From positions 1 through 64,000 of the forward strand of contig PAKZ01000003.1 of the NCBI GenBank assembly GCA_002706335.1: DNA of 64,000 bases, read 5' to 3'. Position numbers and translations under genes: made by a program. The stretch is from Ahrensia sp. GTDB lineage: Bacteria; Pseudomonadota; Alphaproteobacteria; Rhizobiales; Rhizobiaceae. Of the stretch, positions 26,217-35,229 are shown piece by piece; the stretch's first letter is position 1, and each line of letters starts with the position of its first letter. The notes under the pieces were generated by a model, which saw nothing but the letters and a program-made list of their open reading frames with translations, had not been told where the DNA came from and made no database searches.

Positions 26217-27815
26217 ATGAATACTCGCAAAGTCACCACACTGCTCGCAGCGACTTTCTTCGCAACGAGCCTTGCGACCGCCGCCAGCGCAAAGACGCTG
26301 GTCTACTGCTCTGAAGGTTCGCCCGAAGGCTTCGATCCGGCGCTCTACACGGCAGGCACGACCTTCGACGCCTCCTCGAAGCCGGTCTATAGCGGCCTCG
26401 TCCAGTTCGAGCCTGGCACCACCAATGTTGTTCCGGATCTGGCGGAGAGCTGGGACGTTTCCGACGATGGCATGGAATTCACCTTCCACCTGCGTTCGGG
26501 CGTCAAGTTCCATTCCACGGACTTCTTCACGCCGACACGCGACCTGAATGCGGACGACATCATTTTCTCGTTCGACCGCCAGATGAATGCCGACAATCCC
26601 TTCAACGCCTATGTCGAAGGCGCGAGCTGGGAATACTTCAACGGCATGTCGATGCCGGATCTGATCAAATCGATCGAAAAGGTCGATGACATGACGGTGA
26701 AGTTCGTGCTGACGCGTCCGGAAGCGCCCTTCGTCGCCAATCTCGGGATGGACTTCGCCTCCATCATGTCGAAGGAATATGCCGACAGCCTCGCCGCCTC
26801 GGGCAATCTCTCCGATCTCAATCAGAAACCGGTCGGCACCGGCCCGTTCCAATTCGTCGCCTATCAGCCGGACGCCGTGATCCGCTACAAAGCGTTCCCG
26901 GACTACTATGCCGGCAAGCAGCCGATCGACGATCTCGTCTTCGCGATCACCACCGATAACGCGGTGCGCCAGCAGAAGCTTCTGGCCGGCGAATGCCACG
27001 TGATGCCTTATCCGAACCCGGCAGACGTGCAGGCGCTGAAGGACAATTCGGACATCACGGTGATGGAGCAGGAAGGCCTCAATGTCGGCTACCTCGCCTA
27101 CAACACCAAGGTCGCGCCGTTCGACAACGCCAAGGTCCGCAAGGCCCTCAACATGGCGATCAACAAGCAGGCTATCCTCGACACCGTGTTCCAGGGCGCC
27201 GGCCAGGCGGCCAAGAACCCGATCCCGCCGACGATGTGGTCCTATAACGACTCTATCCAGGACGATCCGTACGATCCGGACGCCGCCAAGGCGATGCTCG
27301 AGGAAGAGGGCGTCACCGACCTATCGATGAAGGTCTGGGCGATGCCGGTGCAACGGCCCTACAACCCGAATGCGCGCCGCATGGCCGAGGTCATCCAGGA
27401 GGACTTCTCCAAGATCGGCGTGACCGTCGAGATCGTATCCTATGAGTGGGGCGAGTATCTCGAGCGCTCGAAGGCGGAAGACCGCGACGGCGCCGTGCTG
27501 CTTGGCTGGACCGGCGACAATGGCGATCCGGACAACTTCCTCGCCGTGCTGCTCGGTTGCGACGCCGTCGGCGGCGCCAACCGCGCCCAGTGGTGCAACG
27601 AGGAGTTCAACGACCTCATCATGAAGGCGAAGAGCGGCTCCCAGGAAGAGCGCGCCAAGCTCTACGAAGAGGCACAGGTCGTGTTCAAGCGCGAAGCGCC
27701 GTGGGCAACTATCGCCCACTCGATTGTCCACATGCCGATGCGGTCCAATGTCACCGGCTACAAGATGGACCCGCTTGGCGGCCACAATTTCGAAGGCGTT
27801 GATATCGCCGAGTAA
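26217..27815 (+). CDS. dppA: ABC transporter periplasmic peptide-binding protein
   Basis: 532-residue cluster-C (family 5) solute-binding protein with signal peptide (cleavage near ASAKT, residue 23). Family blocks: LVYCSEGSPEGFDPALYTAGT, VPDLAESWDVSDDGMEFTFHLRSGVKFHST, NADDIIFSFDRQM, KPVGTGPFQFVAYQPD, KVRKALNMAINKQAIL and AVLLGWTGDNGDPDNFLAVLLGC. These match dipeptide/haem-binding DppA closely. It leads the dppABCDF operon and is separated from dppB by a stable hairpin that may keep its level high. Confidence 0.93.
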   Translation: MNTRKVTTLLAATFFATSLATAASAKTLVYCSEGSPEGFDPALYTAGTTFDASSKPVYSGLVQFEPGTTNVVPDLAESWDVSDDGMEFTFHLRSGVKFHSTDFFTPTRDLNADDIIFSFDRQMNADNPFNAYVEGASWEYFNGMSMPDLIKSIEKVDDMTVKFVLTRPEAPFVANLGMDFASIMSKEYADSLAASGNLSDLNQKPVGTGPFQFVAYQPDAVIRYKAFPDYYAGKQPIDDLVFAITTDNAVRQQKLLAGECHVMPYPNPADVQALKDNSDITVMEQEGLNVGYLAYNTKVAPFDNAKVRKALNMAINKQAILDTVFQGAGQAAKNPIPPTMWSYNDSIQDDPYDPDAAKAMLEEEGVTDLSMKVWAMPVQRPYNPNARRMAEVIQEDFSKIGVTVEIVSYEWGEYLERSKAEDRDGAVLLGWTGDNGDPDNFLAVLLGCDAVGGANRAQWCNEEFNDLIMKAKSGSQEERAKLYEEAQVVFKREAPWATIAHSIVHMPMRSNVTGYKMDPLGGHNFEGVDIAE

Positions 27816-27825
27816 TTCGAAACCG

Positions 27826-27861
27826 CGATGCCCGGAGCTGTGCTCCGGGCATCGTTTCCTT
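27826..27861 (+). terminator. strong hairpin between dppA and dppB
   Basis: CGATGCCCGGAGC-TGT-GCTCCGGGCATCG is a perfect 13-bp stem with a 3-base loop at 27826-27854, followed by TTTCCTT. Such elements behind the binding-protein gene act as partial terminators or as 3' stabilisers, raising the ratio of binding protein to permease. Confidence 0.7.
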
Positions 27862-27922
27862 CGCCCCGGGGGCGAAATCGGCCGGTTGAACGGCCCAACA
27901 AAATCAGGCAGAGCCCGCCGCC

Positions 27923-28927
27923 ATGCTTCGATTTTTCCTGTACCGGCTCGCACTGGTCATTCCGACCTTCATCGGCGTGTCGATCGTCGCCTTCGCATTC
28001 ATCCGCCTGTTGCCCGGAGACCCGATCCTGCTGCTCGCCGGCGAACGGGGCCTGACGCCGGAACGCTATGAGCAACTTCAGGCGCTTTACGGCTTCGACA
28101 AACCGCTGGTCGTGCAATATTTCGACTATGTCATCGGTGTGCTGCAGGGCGACCTCGGCAGCTCGCTCGTCACCAAGCGTCCGGTCCTGCAGGAATTCTT
28201 CGCGCTGTTCCCCGCGACGCTCGAACTGTCGATCTGCGCCATCATTCTCGCCGTCGCCATCGGCATTCCCGCCGGTGTGTTCGCCGCAGTCAAGCGCGGT
28301 TCATGGTTCGACCAGTCGATCATGGGCGTGGCGCTGACCGGCTACTCCATGCCGATCTTCTGGTGGGGCCTGCTGCTGATCATCTTCTTTTCCGGCTTTC
28401 TCGGCTGGACGCCCGTTTCGGGCCGGATCTCTCTGCTTTACTATTTCGAGCCGGTGACCGGGTTCATGCTGATCGACAGCCTGCTTTCGGGACAGAAAGG
28501 GGCTTTCACCTCCGCCGTCAGCCATCTGATCCTGCCGACCATCGTGCTGGCGACGATTCCGCTGGCGGTTATCGCCCGGCAGACGCGCTCCGCCATGCTG
28601 GAAGTGCTCGGCGAAGACTATGTGCGCACGGCAAAATCCAAGGGGCTCGCGCCGAAACGCATCATCGGACTGCACGCGCTGCGTAATGCGCTTATTCCCG
28701 TGATCACCACGATCGGCCTGCAGGTCGGCGTGCTGATGACCGGCGCGATCCTGACCGAGACGATCTTTTCCTGGCCGGGCATCGGCAAGTGGATGATCGA
28801 TTCCGTCGGCAAGCGCGACTACGCAGTCGTTCAGGGCGGGCTGCTGCTGATCGCCAGCGTCATCATGATTGTCAATCTGGCCGTCGACGTCCTCTACGGC
28901 TTCATCAATCCGCGCATCAGAAGGTAG
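27923..28927 (+). CDS. dppB: dipeptide ABC transporter permease DppB
   Basis: 334-residue permease with six helices and the family N-terminus MLRFFLYRLALVIPTFIGVSIVAFAFIRLLPGDPI. The EAA loop that contacts the ATPases reads EVLGEDYVRTAKSKGLAPKRIIGLHALRNALIPV near residues 232-262. Normal length. It is 108 bp after dppA and 5 bp before dppC. Confidence 0.94.
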   Translation: MLRFFLYRLALVIPTFIGVSIVAFAFIRLLPGDPILLLAGERGLTPERYEQLQALYGFDKPLVVQYFDYVIGVLQGDLGSSLVTKRPVLQEFFALFPATLELSICAIILAVAIGIPAGVFAAVKRGSWFDQSIMGVALTGYSMPIFWWGLLLIIFFSGFLGWTPVSGRISLLYYFEPVTGFMLIDSLLSGQKGAFTSAVSHLILPTIVLATIPLAVIARQTRSAMLEVLGEDYVRTAKSKGLAPKRIIGLHALRNALIPVITTIGLQVGVLMTGAILTETIFSWPGIGKWMIDSVGKRDYAVVQGGLLLIASVIMIVNLAVDVLYGFINPRIRR

Positions 28928-28931
28928 TCCA

Positions 28932-29867
28932 GTGACCCATATCGAAGCGCAAAAAGCGGAGACCGGAACGGGGCCCGGCGCCCCGGTCAGCGCATGGGCG
29001 ATGCGCAAGGCCATGCTTAGCGAGTTCTGGTATTACTTCAGCCAGAACAAGGGGGCCGTGATCGGCCTCGTCGTGTTTTCCATCATCGTTTTCCTCGCGG
29101 TGTTCGCGCCGCTGATCGCCCCGCACAGTCCGAGCCTGCAGAACCGCGAGGCGCTTCTGTGGCCGCCGGGCTGGATGGAGGGCGGGACATGGGCCTACCC
29201 TCTCGGCACCGACGCGCTCGGGCGGGACATCTTTTCGCGGCTGATCTTCGGCGCGCGCTTCTCGCTGTTCATCGGCGTCGTCGTCGTCACACTTTCCGTT
29301 TCAGTCGGCGTGATCGTCGGCCTGATTGCCGGCTTCTTCCGCGGCTGGATCGATACCGCCATCATGCGGGTAATGGACGTGATCCTCGCCTTCCCGTCGC
29401 TTTTGCTGGCGCTCGTTCTGGTTGCGATCCTCGGCCCGGGCCTGACCAATGCGATGATCGCCATCGCATTGATCCTGCAACCGCATTTCGTGCGGCTGAC
29501 GCGAGCCTCGGTGCTGTCGGAACGCGAACGCGAATATGTCATTTCGGCGCGCGTCGCAGGGGCAGGCAAGCTGCGGCTGATGTTCAAGACGATCCTGCCG
29601 AACTGCCTTGCGCCGCTGATCGTTCAGGCGACGCTCGCTTTCTCCAATGCCATCCTCGACGCCGCCGCGCTCGGCTTCCTCGGCGTGGGTGCACAGCCGC
29701 CGACTCCGGAATGGGGCACGATGCTCGCCGAAGCGCGCGAATTCATCCTGCGCGCCTGGTGGGTGGTTACCTTGCCGGGTCTTGCCATTCTGATCACCGT
29801 GCTCGCCATCAATCTGATGGGCGACGGGCTGCGCGATGCGCTCGATCCAAAACTCAAGCAGAGCTGA
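28932..29867 (+). CDS. dppC: dipeptide ABC transporter permease DppC
   Basis: 311-residue second permease with N-terminal OppC_N segment ([36 protein letters not shown]). [24 protein letters not shown] and the EAA loop [36 protein letters not shown] follow. I start it at GTG 28932, 4 bases after the dppB stop with AAGG upstream. It pairs with DppB to form the channel; the ATPase genes follow at once. Confidence 0.92.
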   Translation: MTHIEAQKAETGTGPGAPVSAWAMRKAMLSEFWYYFSQNKGAVIGLVVFSIIVFLAVFAPLIAPHSPSLQNREALLWPPGWMEGGTWAYPLGTDALGRDIFSRLIFGARFSLFIGVVVVTLSVSVGVIVGLIAGFFRGWIDTAIMRVMDVILAFPSLLLALVLVAILGPGLTNAMIAIALILQPHFVRLTRASVLSEREREYVISARVAGAGKLRLMFKTILPNCLAPLIVQATLAFSNAILDAAALGFLGVGAQPPTPEWGTMLAEAREFILRAWWVVTLPGLAILITVLAINLMGDGLRDALDPKLKQS

Positions 29868-29871
29868 TACG

Positions 29872-30879
29872 ATGGCGCTTCTCGAAATCGAAAACCTGAC
29901 GGTCAGCTTCAAGACCTCCTCCGGCCCGTTCAAGGCGGTCGATGGCGTATCGCTCGTTTGCGACCGGGGCGAGATCCTGTCCATCGTCGGCGAAAGCGGC
30001 TCCGGCAAGTCGGTCTCGATGCTGGCGCTGATGGGGCTTCTGCCCTGGACAGCCACCGTGACCGCCGACGTCATGCGATTTGACGGCAAGGACATGCTCG
30101 GGCTCTCGGCGCAGCAGCGGCGCGGTATTATCGGCAAAGACATCACGATGATCTTCCAGGAGCCGATGTCGAGCCTCAATCCGTGCTTCACAGTCGGATT
30201 CCAGATCGGCGAGAGTCTGCGCATCCATCTCGGCATGGACCGCAAGGAGCGGCGCAAGCGCGCAATCGAACTTTTGAACCTCGTCGGCATCCCGGCGCCC
30301 GAAAAGCGGCTCGGCCAGGTTCCGCACCAGCTTTCCGGCGGGATGAGCCAACGCGTGATGATCGCCGTGGCGCTGGCCTGCAATCCGAAACTACTGATCG
30401 CCGACGAACCGACGACGGCGCTGGACGTCACTATCCAGGCGCAGATCCTCGACCTGTTGGTCGACCTTCAGAAAAGCCACGACATGGGGCTGATCCTGAT
30501 CACCCACGATATGGGCGTCGTCGCCGAGACGGCGGAGCGGGTGCAGGTGCAATATGCCGGGCAGAAGGTGGAAGAGCAGAATGTGCGCGATCTCTTCCGC
30601 GATCCGCATCATCCCTATACGGAGGCCCTGCTTTCGGCGCTGCCGGAACGGGCGACACGACATGGGCGCTTGCCCTCCATTCCGGGCGTGGTGCCGGGCC
30701 AGGGCGACCGGCCGGCGGGCTGCCTGTTTTCGCCTCGCTGCAAATACGCGACTGACCGTTGCCGCCAGGAAACGGTCCGCCAGGGCCCCGAATTCGGCCT
30801 TGCGCTCTGCAATTACCCGCTGAAGGACGGCGTTCCGACCGGGCATCCCGATAGCGAGTTGGCGGAGGCGAAGTCATGA
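29872..30879 (+). CDS. dppD: dipeptide ABC transporter ATP-binding protein DppD
   Basis: 335-residue ATPase: Walker [15 protein letters not shown] near 42, Q-loop [17 protein letters not shown], signature [19 protein letters not shown], Walker [19 protein letters not shown] and H-loop [11 protein letters not shown]. The C-terminal oligopeptide extension has the Cys-rich site [18 protein letters not shown] that holds an iron-sulfur cluster in some family members. ATG 29872 lies 4 bases after the dppC stop; its end overlaps dppF by 4 bp. Confidence 0.94.
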   Translation: MALLEIENLTVSFKTSSGPFKAVDGVSLVCDRGEILSIVGESGSGKSVSMLALMGLLPWTATVTADVMRFDGKDMLGLSAQQRRGIIGKDITMIFQEPMSSLNPCFTVGFQIGESLRIHLGMDRKERRKRAIELLNLVGIPAPEKRLGQVPHQLSGGMSQRVMIAVALACNPKLLIADEPTTALDVTIQAQILDLLVDLQKSHDMGLILITHDMGVVAETAERVQVQYAGQKVEEQNVRDLFRDPHHPYTEALLSALPERATRHGRLPSIPGVVPGQGDRPAGCLFSPRCKYATDRCRQETVRQGPEFGLALCNYPLKDGVPTGHPDSELAEAKS

Positions 30880-31889
30880 GCCCCACTGTCACGCTTCCCA
30901 GGCGCCGCACGGGAACAGGCGAGATCGTCGTCGAGGCGCGCGACCTGAAACGCTATTACGATGTCGGCGGCGGCCTGTGTGGCGGCGGCGGCCTGGTCAA
31001 GGCGCTGGACGGCGTGTCCTTCAAGCTCGAATCCGGAAAGACGCTCGCGGTCGTCGGCGAATCCGGTTGCGGGAAATCCACGTTGGCGCGGCTCGTCACC
31101 ATGATCGAGGAACCGACGGATGGCACGCTGCTGATAGATGGCGAGCCGGTGGGGGAATCGACGCCCGAATTGCGCCGCAAGATGCAGATCGTCTTTCAGA
31201 ACCCCTATGGGTCGCTCAATCCGCGCCAGAAGATTGGCGCGATCCTCGAAGAACCGCTGGTCATCAACACCAAGGACAACGCGGCGACGCGGCGCGCCAA
31301 GGCGATCAACATGATGGAGCGCGTGGGGCTTAGGGCGGAACATTACGAACGTTATCCGCACATGTTCTCAGGCGGGCAGCGCCAGCGGATCGCGATCGCG
31401 CGCGCGCTGATGCTGAACCCGAAGATCCTTGTGCTCGACGAGCCGGTTTCGGCGCTGGACGTTTCGATCCAGGCGCAGGTGCTGAACATCCTGATGGACC
31501 TGCAGGATGAACTCGGCCTCGCCTATCTGTTCATCAGCCACGATTTGTCGGTGGTGCGTCATCTCGCCGACGACATCATGGTGATGTATCTCGGCAAGCC
31601 GGTGGAGACAGGACCCTCGGAAGAGGTTTTTGCCCATCCGCGCCATCCCTATCCCGCGGCGCTTCTGTCGGCCACGCCTGTGGCCGATCCGTTCCACGAG
31701 AAGAACCGCATCCGCCTCGAGGGCGAATTGCCGTCGCCGCTTAACCCGCCAAAGGGCTGCGCCTTCAATCCGCGCTGCTGGCGCGTGGAGGAGGACTGCC
31801 GGCAAAAGCAGCCGCCGCTGATCGACGAAGGGCTGCAGAGCCATGCGTGCTTTCACCCGCTGCCCCTCGACGAGGATTTCGCCGAGTAA
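30876..31889 (+). CDS. dppF: dipeptide ABC transporter ATP-binding protein DppF
   Basis: 337-residue ATPase: [24 protein letters not shown] lead-in, Walker [16 protein letters not shown]-loop [17 protein letters not shown], signature [17 protein letters not shown], Walker [20 protein letters not shown]-loop [10 protein letters not shown], and the C-terminal Cys motif [15 protein letters not shown]. Overlaps dppD by ATGA, indicating coupled translation. Last gene of the operon. The Gly/Cys run CGGGG near residue 28 is longer than in most DppF proteins. Confidence 0.94.
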   Translation: MSPTVTLPRRRTGTGEIVVEARDLKRYYDVGGGLCGGGGLVKALDGVSFKLESGKTLAVVGESGCGKSTLARLVTMIEEPTDGTLLIDGEPVGESTPELRRKMQIVFQNPYGSLNPRQKIGAILEEPLVINTKDNAATRRAKAINMMERVGLRAEHYERYPHMFSGGQRQRIAIARALMLNPKILVLDEPVSALDVSIQAQVLNILMDLQDELGLAYLFISHDLSVVRHLADDIMVMYLGKPVETGPSEEVFAHPRHPYPAALLSATPVADPFHEKNRIRLEGELPSPLNPPKGCAFNPRCWRVEEDCRQKQPPLIDEGLQSHACFHPLPLDEDFAE

Positions 31890-31906
31890 GGCCAGCGCGA
31901 CCGGAA

Positions 31907-32260
31907 TCAGCGATTATCGACCGTGATCATGCCGCGCTCGCCCCTGGCGGGCCCTATACGCTGGACCGAATAGAGCTTGTCGGAGCGGAAGGCGCTTGCG
32001 TGGCGGGTCGTCGTGCCATCGCCGGGCAGCGCATCCGTGTCCAGAAAATCGACTTCGGCCTCTGCGGCGACGATGCGGGCATCGGCGGCGGACAAGGCGT
32101 TGACCTCGACTGTGCCGTGATTGGGCGCGAGATCCCAGTTCGGATCCTCGGGCGTCGCGGCGGGCGTGAGCCGGAAGGCATGAAGCAGTCCGGGCTCTGT
32201 ACCGGTTTCATCGCGCGTCGGGTCGAGCATACCGACGGCCGGCTGTTCTGGCTTGACCAT
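31907..32260 (-). CDS. hypothetical protein
   Basis: 117-residue cytosolic protein without recognised domain. Proline-rich start (MVKPEQPAVGMLDPTRDETGTEPG), then HAFRLTPAATPEDPNWDLAPNHGTVEVNALSAADARIVAAEAEVDFLD and a C-terminal FRSDKLYSVQRI. GGAG 6 bases before the ATG supports it. It converges with the dpp operon. Confidence 0.65.
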   Translation of the reverse strand: MVKPEQPAVGMLDPTRDETGTEPGLLHAFRLTPAATPEDPNWDLAPNHGTVEVNALSAADARIVAAEAEVDFLDTDALPGDGTTTRHASAFRSDKLYSVQRIGPARGERGMITVDNR

Positions 32261-32429
32261 GATCGTCTCCGTTTCGCTTGTTTACCTGCTTTCCGTTCCA
32301 ACGGCCCGGCCCGGCGGAAGTTGCAAATTCAACGCGATGCGGCGGAGGGCCGCAGATATATAGCATGCAATGAAATACGGAATCGGCTATCCTCAGGCGC
32401 AAATGAACCACGCGCATATGGAGGCTCTC

Positions 32430-32936
32430 ATGTCCGCGTCCGCCAAGACGGCACCGTCCGGCTATTCCGGTATCCAGATCGGCCTGCACTGGATCGTCTT
32501 CCTCGTCATCGTCGCGCAATATGTCCTGCATGACGCGATTTCCGAAGCGTGGCGCGCCGTCCGGCGCGGCGAGGAATTCGGCTTCGACCCCGTTGTCGCG
32601 AGCCATGTCTTCGGCGGCATCCTGATCCTCGCCCTTGCACTTTGGCGCATCGCGCTGCGCGTGAAACGCGGCGCGCCCAAGCCGCCGGAACACGAGCCGG
32701 CGATCCTCAAGCTCGCGGCCGGCGCGACGCATCTCGGGCTTTATGCGCTGCTCATCCTGATGCCCGTTTCCGGCATCGCGGCGTGGTTCGGCAATATCGA
32801 GGCGGCCGCGGAAGGCCATGAGGTGATGCGGCTGATCCTGCTGGCGCTGGTCGCGCTCCACATCGCGGGCGCGCTTTACCAGCGCTTCGTCCTCAAGACC
32901 GACGTGATGACGCGAATGGTAAAACCGGCAGCGTGA
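32430..32936 (+). CDS. cytochrome b561-type membrane protein
   Basis: 168-residue di-haem b561-like protein with four helices. Candidate axial His residues are in GLHWIVFLVIVAQYVLH (helix 1), ASHVFGGILILALALWR (helix 2), GATHLGLYALLILMPVSGIAAWFG (helix 3) and LVALHIAGALYQRFV (helix 4), the family pattern. The start at 32430 is chosen for GGAGG 5 bases upstream; two earlier in-frame ATGs (32403, 32418) lack this. Such proteins pass electrons from quinol to periplasmic acceptors or oxygen/superoxide. Confidence 0.88.
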   Translation: MSASAKTAPSGYSGIQIGLHWIVFLVIVAQYVLHDAISEAWRAVRRGEEFGFDPVVASHVFGGILILALALWRIALRVKRGAPKPPEHEPAILKLAAGATHLGLYALLILMPVSGIAAWFGNIEAAAEGHEVMRLILLALVALHIAGALYQRFVLKTDVMTRMVKPAA

Positions 32937-33062
32937 AAAATCGTTCGGCCACGGGGAACCGATCCGCTGGAAAAACGTTCGTGTTGCAGGTAATCTTGCC
33001 TCCGGGCGGGAATGCCGAGTTCTGTCCGCGGCCGAAGGCCCGGCACTTGAGGGAGTAGATCC

Positions 33063-33320
33063 ATGAAAATGCTTAGTTTGGCCTTGGTCATCGTATCCGC
33101 CGGCGCGCTGGCTGCCTGCACGTCGACCGAACGGACCGCGACCGGCGCGGGCGCAGGCGCAGTTATCGGCGCGGCGGTTTCGTCCAATCCGCTGGCAGGC
33201 GCCGCGATCGGCGCGGTGATCGGCGGCTTCGGCACCTATATCGCAGAGGTGGCGGACGGCCAGTGCCAGTACCGCAATTCCAGCGGCCAGATCTACACGA
33301 CCCGCTGCCACTGGCTATAA
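33063..33320 (+). CDS. small glycine-zipper lipoprotein
   Basis: 85-residue lipoprotein: signal peptide with lipobox LAAC (Cys19), then a glycine-zipper segment (GAGAGAVIGAAVSSNPLAGAAIGAVIGGFGTYI) that may insert in or line the outer membrane. A short C-terminal part with two Cys follows (GQCQYRNSSGQIYTTRCHW). GAGGG site upstream. Similar Gly-zipper lipoproteins are common in Rhizobiales; function is structural or unknown. Confidence 0.82.
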   Translation: MKMLSLALVIVSAGALAACTSTERTATGAGAGAVIGAAVSSNPLAGAAIGAVIGGFGTYIAEVADGQCQYRNSSGQIYTTRCHWL

Positions 33321-33344
33321 TCTTCGCCTGACCTTTTCGGGAAA

Positions 33345-33376
33345 CCGGCCCCCGCCGCCCTGGCGGGGGGCTTTTC
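33345..33376 (+). terminator. rho-independent terminator
   Basis: C-rich arm GCCCCCGCC (33348-33356) and G-rich arm GGCGGGGGG (33362-33370) around GCCCT, followed by CTTTT, 25 bases after the lipoprotein stop. Confidence 0.7.
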
Positions 33377-33466
33377 GGCGTTACGCGATCAATGCCAAGA
33401 TATGGGCGATACCATCTCGCCCGGCATGGCGGCATATAGACCGGTTCGTTCAGACCGGGTTTCGCC

Positions 33467-33760
33467 ATGCTCCTCCAGATCCTCGCCTTCCTTATCGCCA
33501 TGAACCTTCTCGCCTTCGCGGCCTTTGGCTGGGACAAACGGCAGGCGCGGCTCGGGCAATGGCGGGTGCGGGAATCGACCCTGCTGATGCTGGCGCTTCT
33601 CGGCGGATCGCCCGGGGCATTCGCAGGGCGGGCGGTTTTTCGGCACAAGACGCGCAAGCAGCCTTTCGTGACGCAGCTCTGGCTGGTGGTCGTTCTGCAG
33701 GCCGCCGGCATGGCGGCGGCGTATTGGCACTTTTTCGTCCGGCCCTTCGATCTTTCCTGA
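33467..33760 (+). CDS. DUF1294 membrane protein
   Basis: 97-residue inner-membrane protein of the DUF1294 family. Helix 1 is MLLQILAFLIAMNLLAFAAFG, followed by the conserved WDKRQARLGQWRVRESTLLMLALLGGSPGAFAGRAVFRHKTRKQPF block and a C-terminal helix. In other bacteria the domain is often fused to a cold-shock domain; here it stands alone. Function unknown. Confidence 0.85.
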   Translation: MLLQILAFLIAMNLLAFAAFGWDKRQARLGQWRVRESTLLMLALLGGSPGAFAGRAVFRHKTRKQPFVTQLWLVVVLQAAGMAAAYWHFFVRPFDLS

Positions 33761-33858
33761 CGCGCGCGGCGCGATGAACGCTGCGTAAACCGGCCGGACC
33801 AATCCGCCAGCCGGTCCGAACCGTAATGTTCCGCAGACAAAAGAAAGGAGTATCCGAG

Positions 33859-33987
33859 ATGGCAGAGACCGAAGTGAAAAAGACGGAAGCCCGCCAGGGT
33901 GTCGAAACGCATCGGGTGCGCTGGGTGCTCGGCATATCGCTCGCGCTCGCCGCGGCGATCCTCGTTGTCGTGCTTGCCATCTGGTAG
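33859..33987 (+). CDS. 42-residue single-helix membrane protein
   Basis: Small gene with ATG 33859 and TAG ending 33987, preceded by AAAGGAG about 9 bases upstream. The product has a charged cytosolic half (MAETEVKKTEARQGVETHRV) and one transmembrane helix (WVLGISLALAAAILVVVLAIW) reaching the C-terminus, the form of a tail-anchored small protein. No family recognised. The ribosome site and clean hydrophobic segment argue that it is real. Confidence 0.65.
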   Translation: MAETEVKKTEARQGVETHRVRWVLGISLALAAAILVVVLAIW

Positions 33988-34052
33988 GCGCGCGGACGGT
34001 CCCGGTCAGTACATGGCCGGGCCCAAAAAGCCTCCGCAAGAATGGTTTTCCG

Positions 34053-34808
34053 CTACCCCGTATCCGGCGCCGTTCTGGCGTACAGCGCAAGCCGATGGCA
34101 CTCGCGCAGCAGATCGTCGACTTCCCGTTCCGGCTTTTTGCAGTGGCCGGGCGGGTCTCCCCAGCGAAGGGTTCGTCTCTTGTAGGTTTGGCGCGCGCCC
34201 TTAAGCGGAGCACCTGATTCCTGTTTGAGCCGCGCCTCTCGCAGTGCGAGCCGGCGAGCATAGCGGGGCAGATTGTCCAGCGCGTGCTTCAGCGCCTGCG
34301 CGCGCCGGCAGAGGTTGCGGGCGTTCACGTCCTCGTCGGGATCGGCCGCCGCGACACCGTCTTTCGGGAACGGGCGCTTGCCCTCCCAGCCCAGGGCGTC
34401 GAAGCGGCGCGGCGGGTCCGCGAGCGGAAAGGCGGGAAACGCCGGCGCGGGCTTTTTCGGCGCGGCGTCTTCCGGCCGCCAGAAGCGGGCGAGGCCGAAA
34501 TCGACGTTCCTGTGAATGACGAGAAGTCCGGCCGCCTCCAGTCGCGACGGGGCTTCCGGCGCTTTCAGGGGGCGGAGCTTCGAGGCATCGATGCGGACGC
34601 CGCGCGCGACGACGACGATCAGCCGACGGGCGGCGGATTCTGCCGGGCGCAACAGCCGCATGACCTGCCGGACGACACGGCGCGGCACAACATCCGCCCC
34701 GCCCTCGTCGAGCCCCAGCATGAGGAACAGCACACCGACAAGGCGCAGAAGCGGCGCGCGGTTGCGCTGCACGACCCTGTCCCACCAATCGTCTCCGTCG
34801 TAATTCAT
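34053..34808 (-). CDS. hypothetical protein, one N-terminal hydrophobic segment
   Basis: 251-residue protein of unknown function. Residues 1-34 (MNYDGDDWWDRVVQRNRAPL then LLRLVGVLFLMLGL) suggest a membrane or hydrophobic anchor. The middle (RLIVVVARGVRIDASKLRPLKAP, GLLVIHRNVDFGLARFWRPED) is followed by a basic C-terminus with LCRRAQALKHALDNLPRYARRLALREARLKQES, a helical segment. No strong ribosome site, but the reading frame is long, codon bias fits and the peptide is not low-complexity. Confidence 0.7.
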   Translation of the reverse strand: MNYDGDDWWDRVVQRNRAPLLRLVGVLFLMLGLDEGGADVVPRRVVRQVMRLLRPAESAARRLIVVVARGVRIDASKLRPLKAPEAPSRLEAAGLLVIHRNVDFGLARFWRPEDAAPKKPAPAFPAFPLADPPRRFDALGWEGKRPFPKDGVAAADPDEDVNARNLCRRAQALKHALDNLPRYARRLALREARLKQESGAPLKGARQTYKRRTLRWGDPPGHCKKPEREVDDLLRECHRLALYARTAPDTG

Positions 34809-35229
34809 GCGGGACAGGATGGGGGAGGTTATCGGCCGGTGGATTAAATTTTTCGGCGCACGAACTTCGCGGCGGGAAAAGCGGGAGCGCGATCCACGCG
34901 CAAAGGCGGCCGGATTTCCGGGAGAACCAAAACCCGGCCGCTTGTACCGGCGGAGTAAGGGTGTGGAAGAAGGCCCCCGCCAACGGGAAGATTAGCACAT
35001 TACCTTACGTAAGGTATGGAAATAGTGCTCGGAAGCGGGAATGAGATTGGGGCAGGGCGGGAGGCCCGGCGGAGTGGCAGGCGAAGCAACGCGGCGCGAC
35101 GTACAATCCGCGTTGGACAGTTTTCTTCCATCTATCGCTCGCGGCATGCGGCATGCGGGGCGGGTGGATAATGATTGTGCGGCTCTACTCGTTTTGCGAT
35201 AGAGGACGTCACAATAATCGTGGCGACCG
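34809..35229. other. 421-bp intergenic region
   Basis: No gene supported. Contains a GC-rich inverted pair GCGGCCGG/CCGGCCGC (about 34907-34943) and a perfect 16-bp palindrome at 35001-35016. It must hold promoters for the leftward hypothetical gene and for the rightward restriction-modification gene. Confidence 0.45.
35001..35016. promoter_or_regulatory. 16-bp perfect palindrome
   Basis: TACCTTACGTAAGGTA is its own reverse complement, in a 421-bp gap between divergent genes. The TTACGTAA core resembles dyads bound by MerR- and TetR-type regulators, but no regulator gene is adjacent. Listed as an operator candidate only. Confidence 0.4.
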
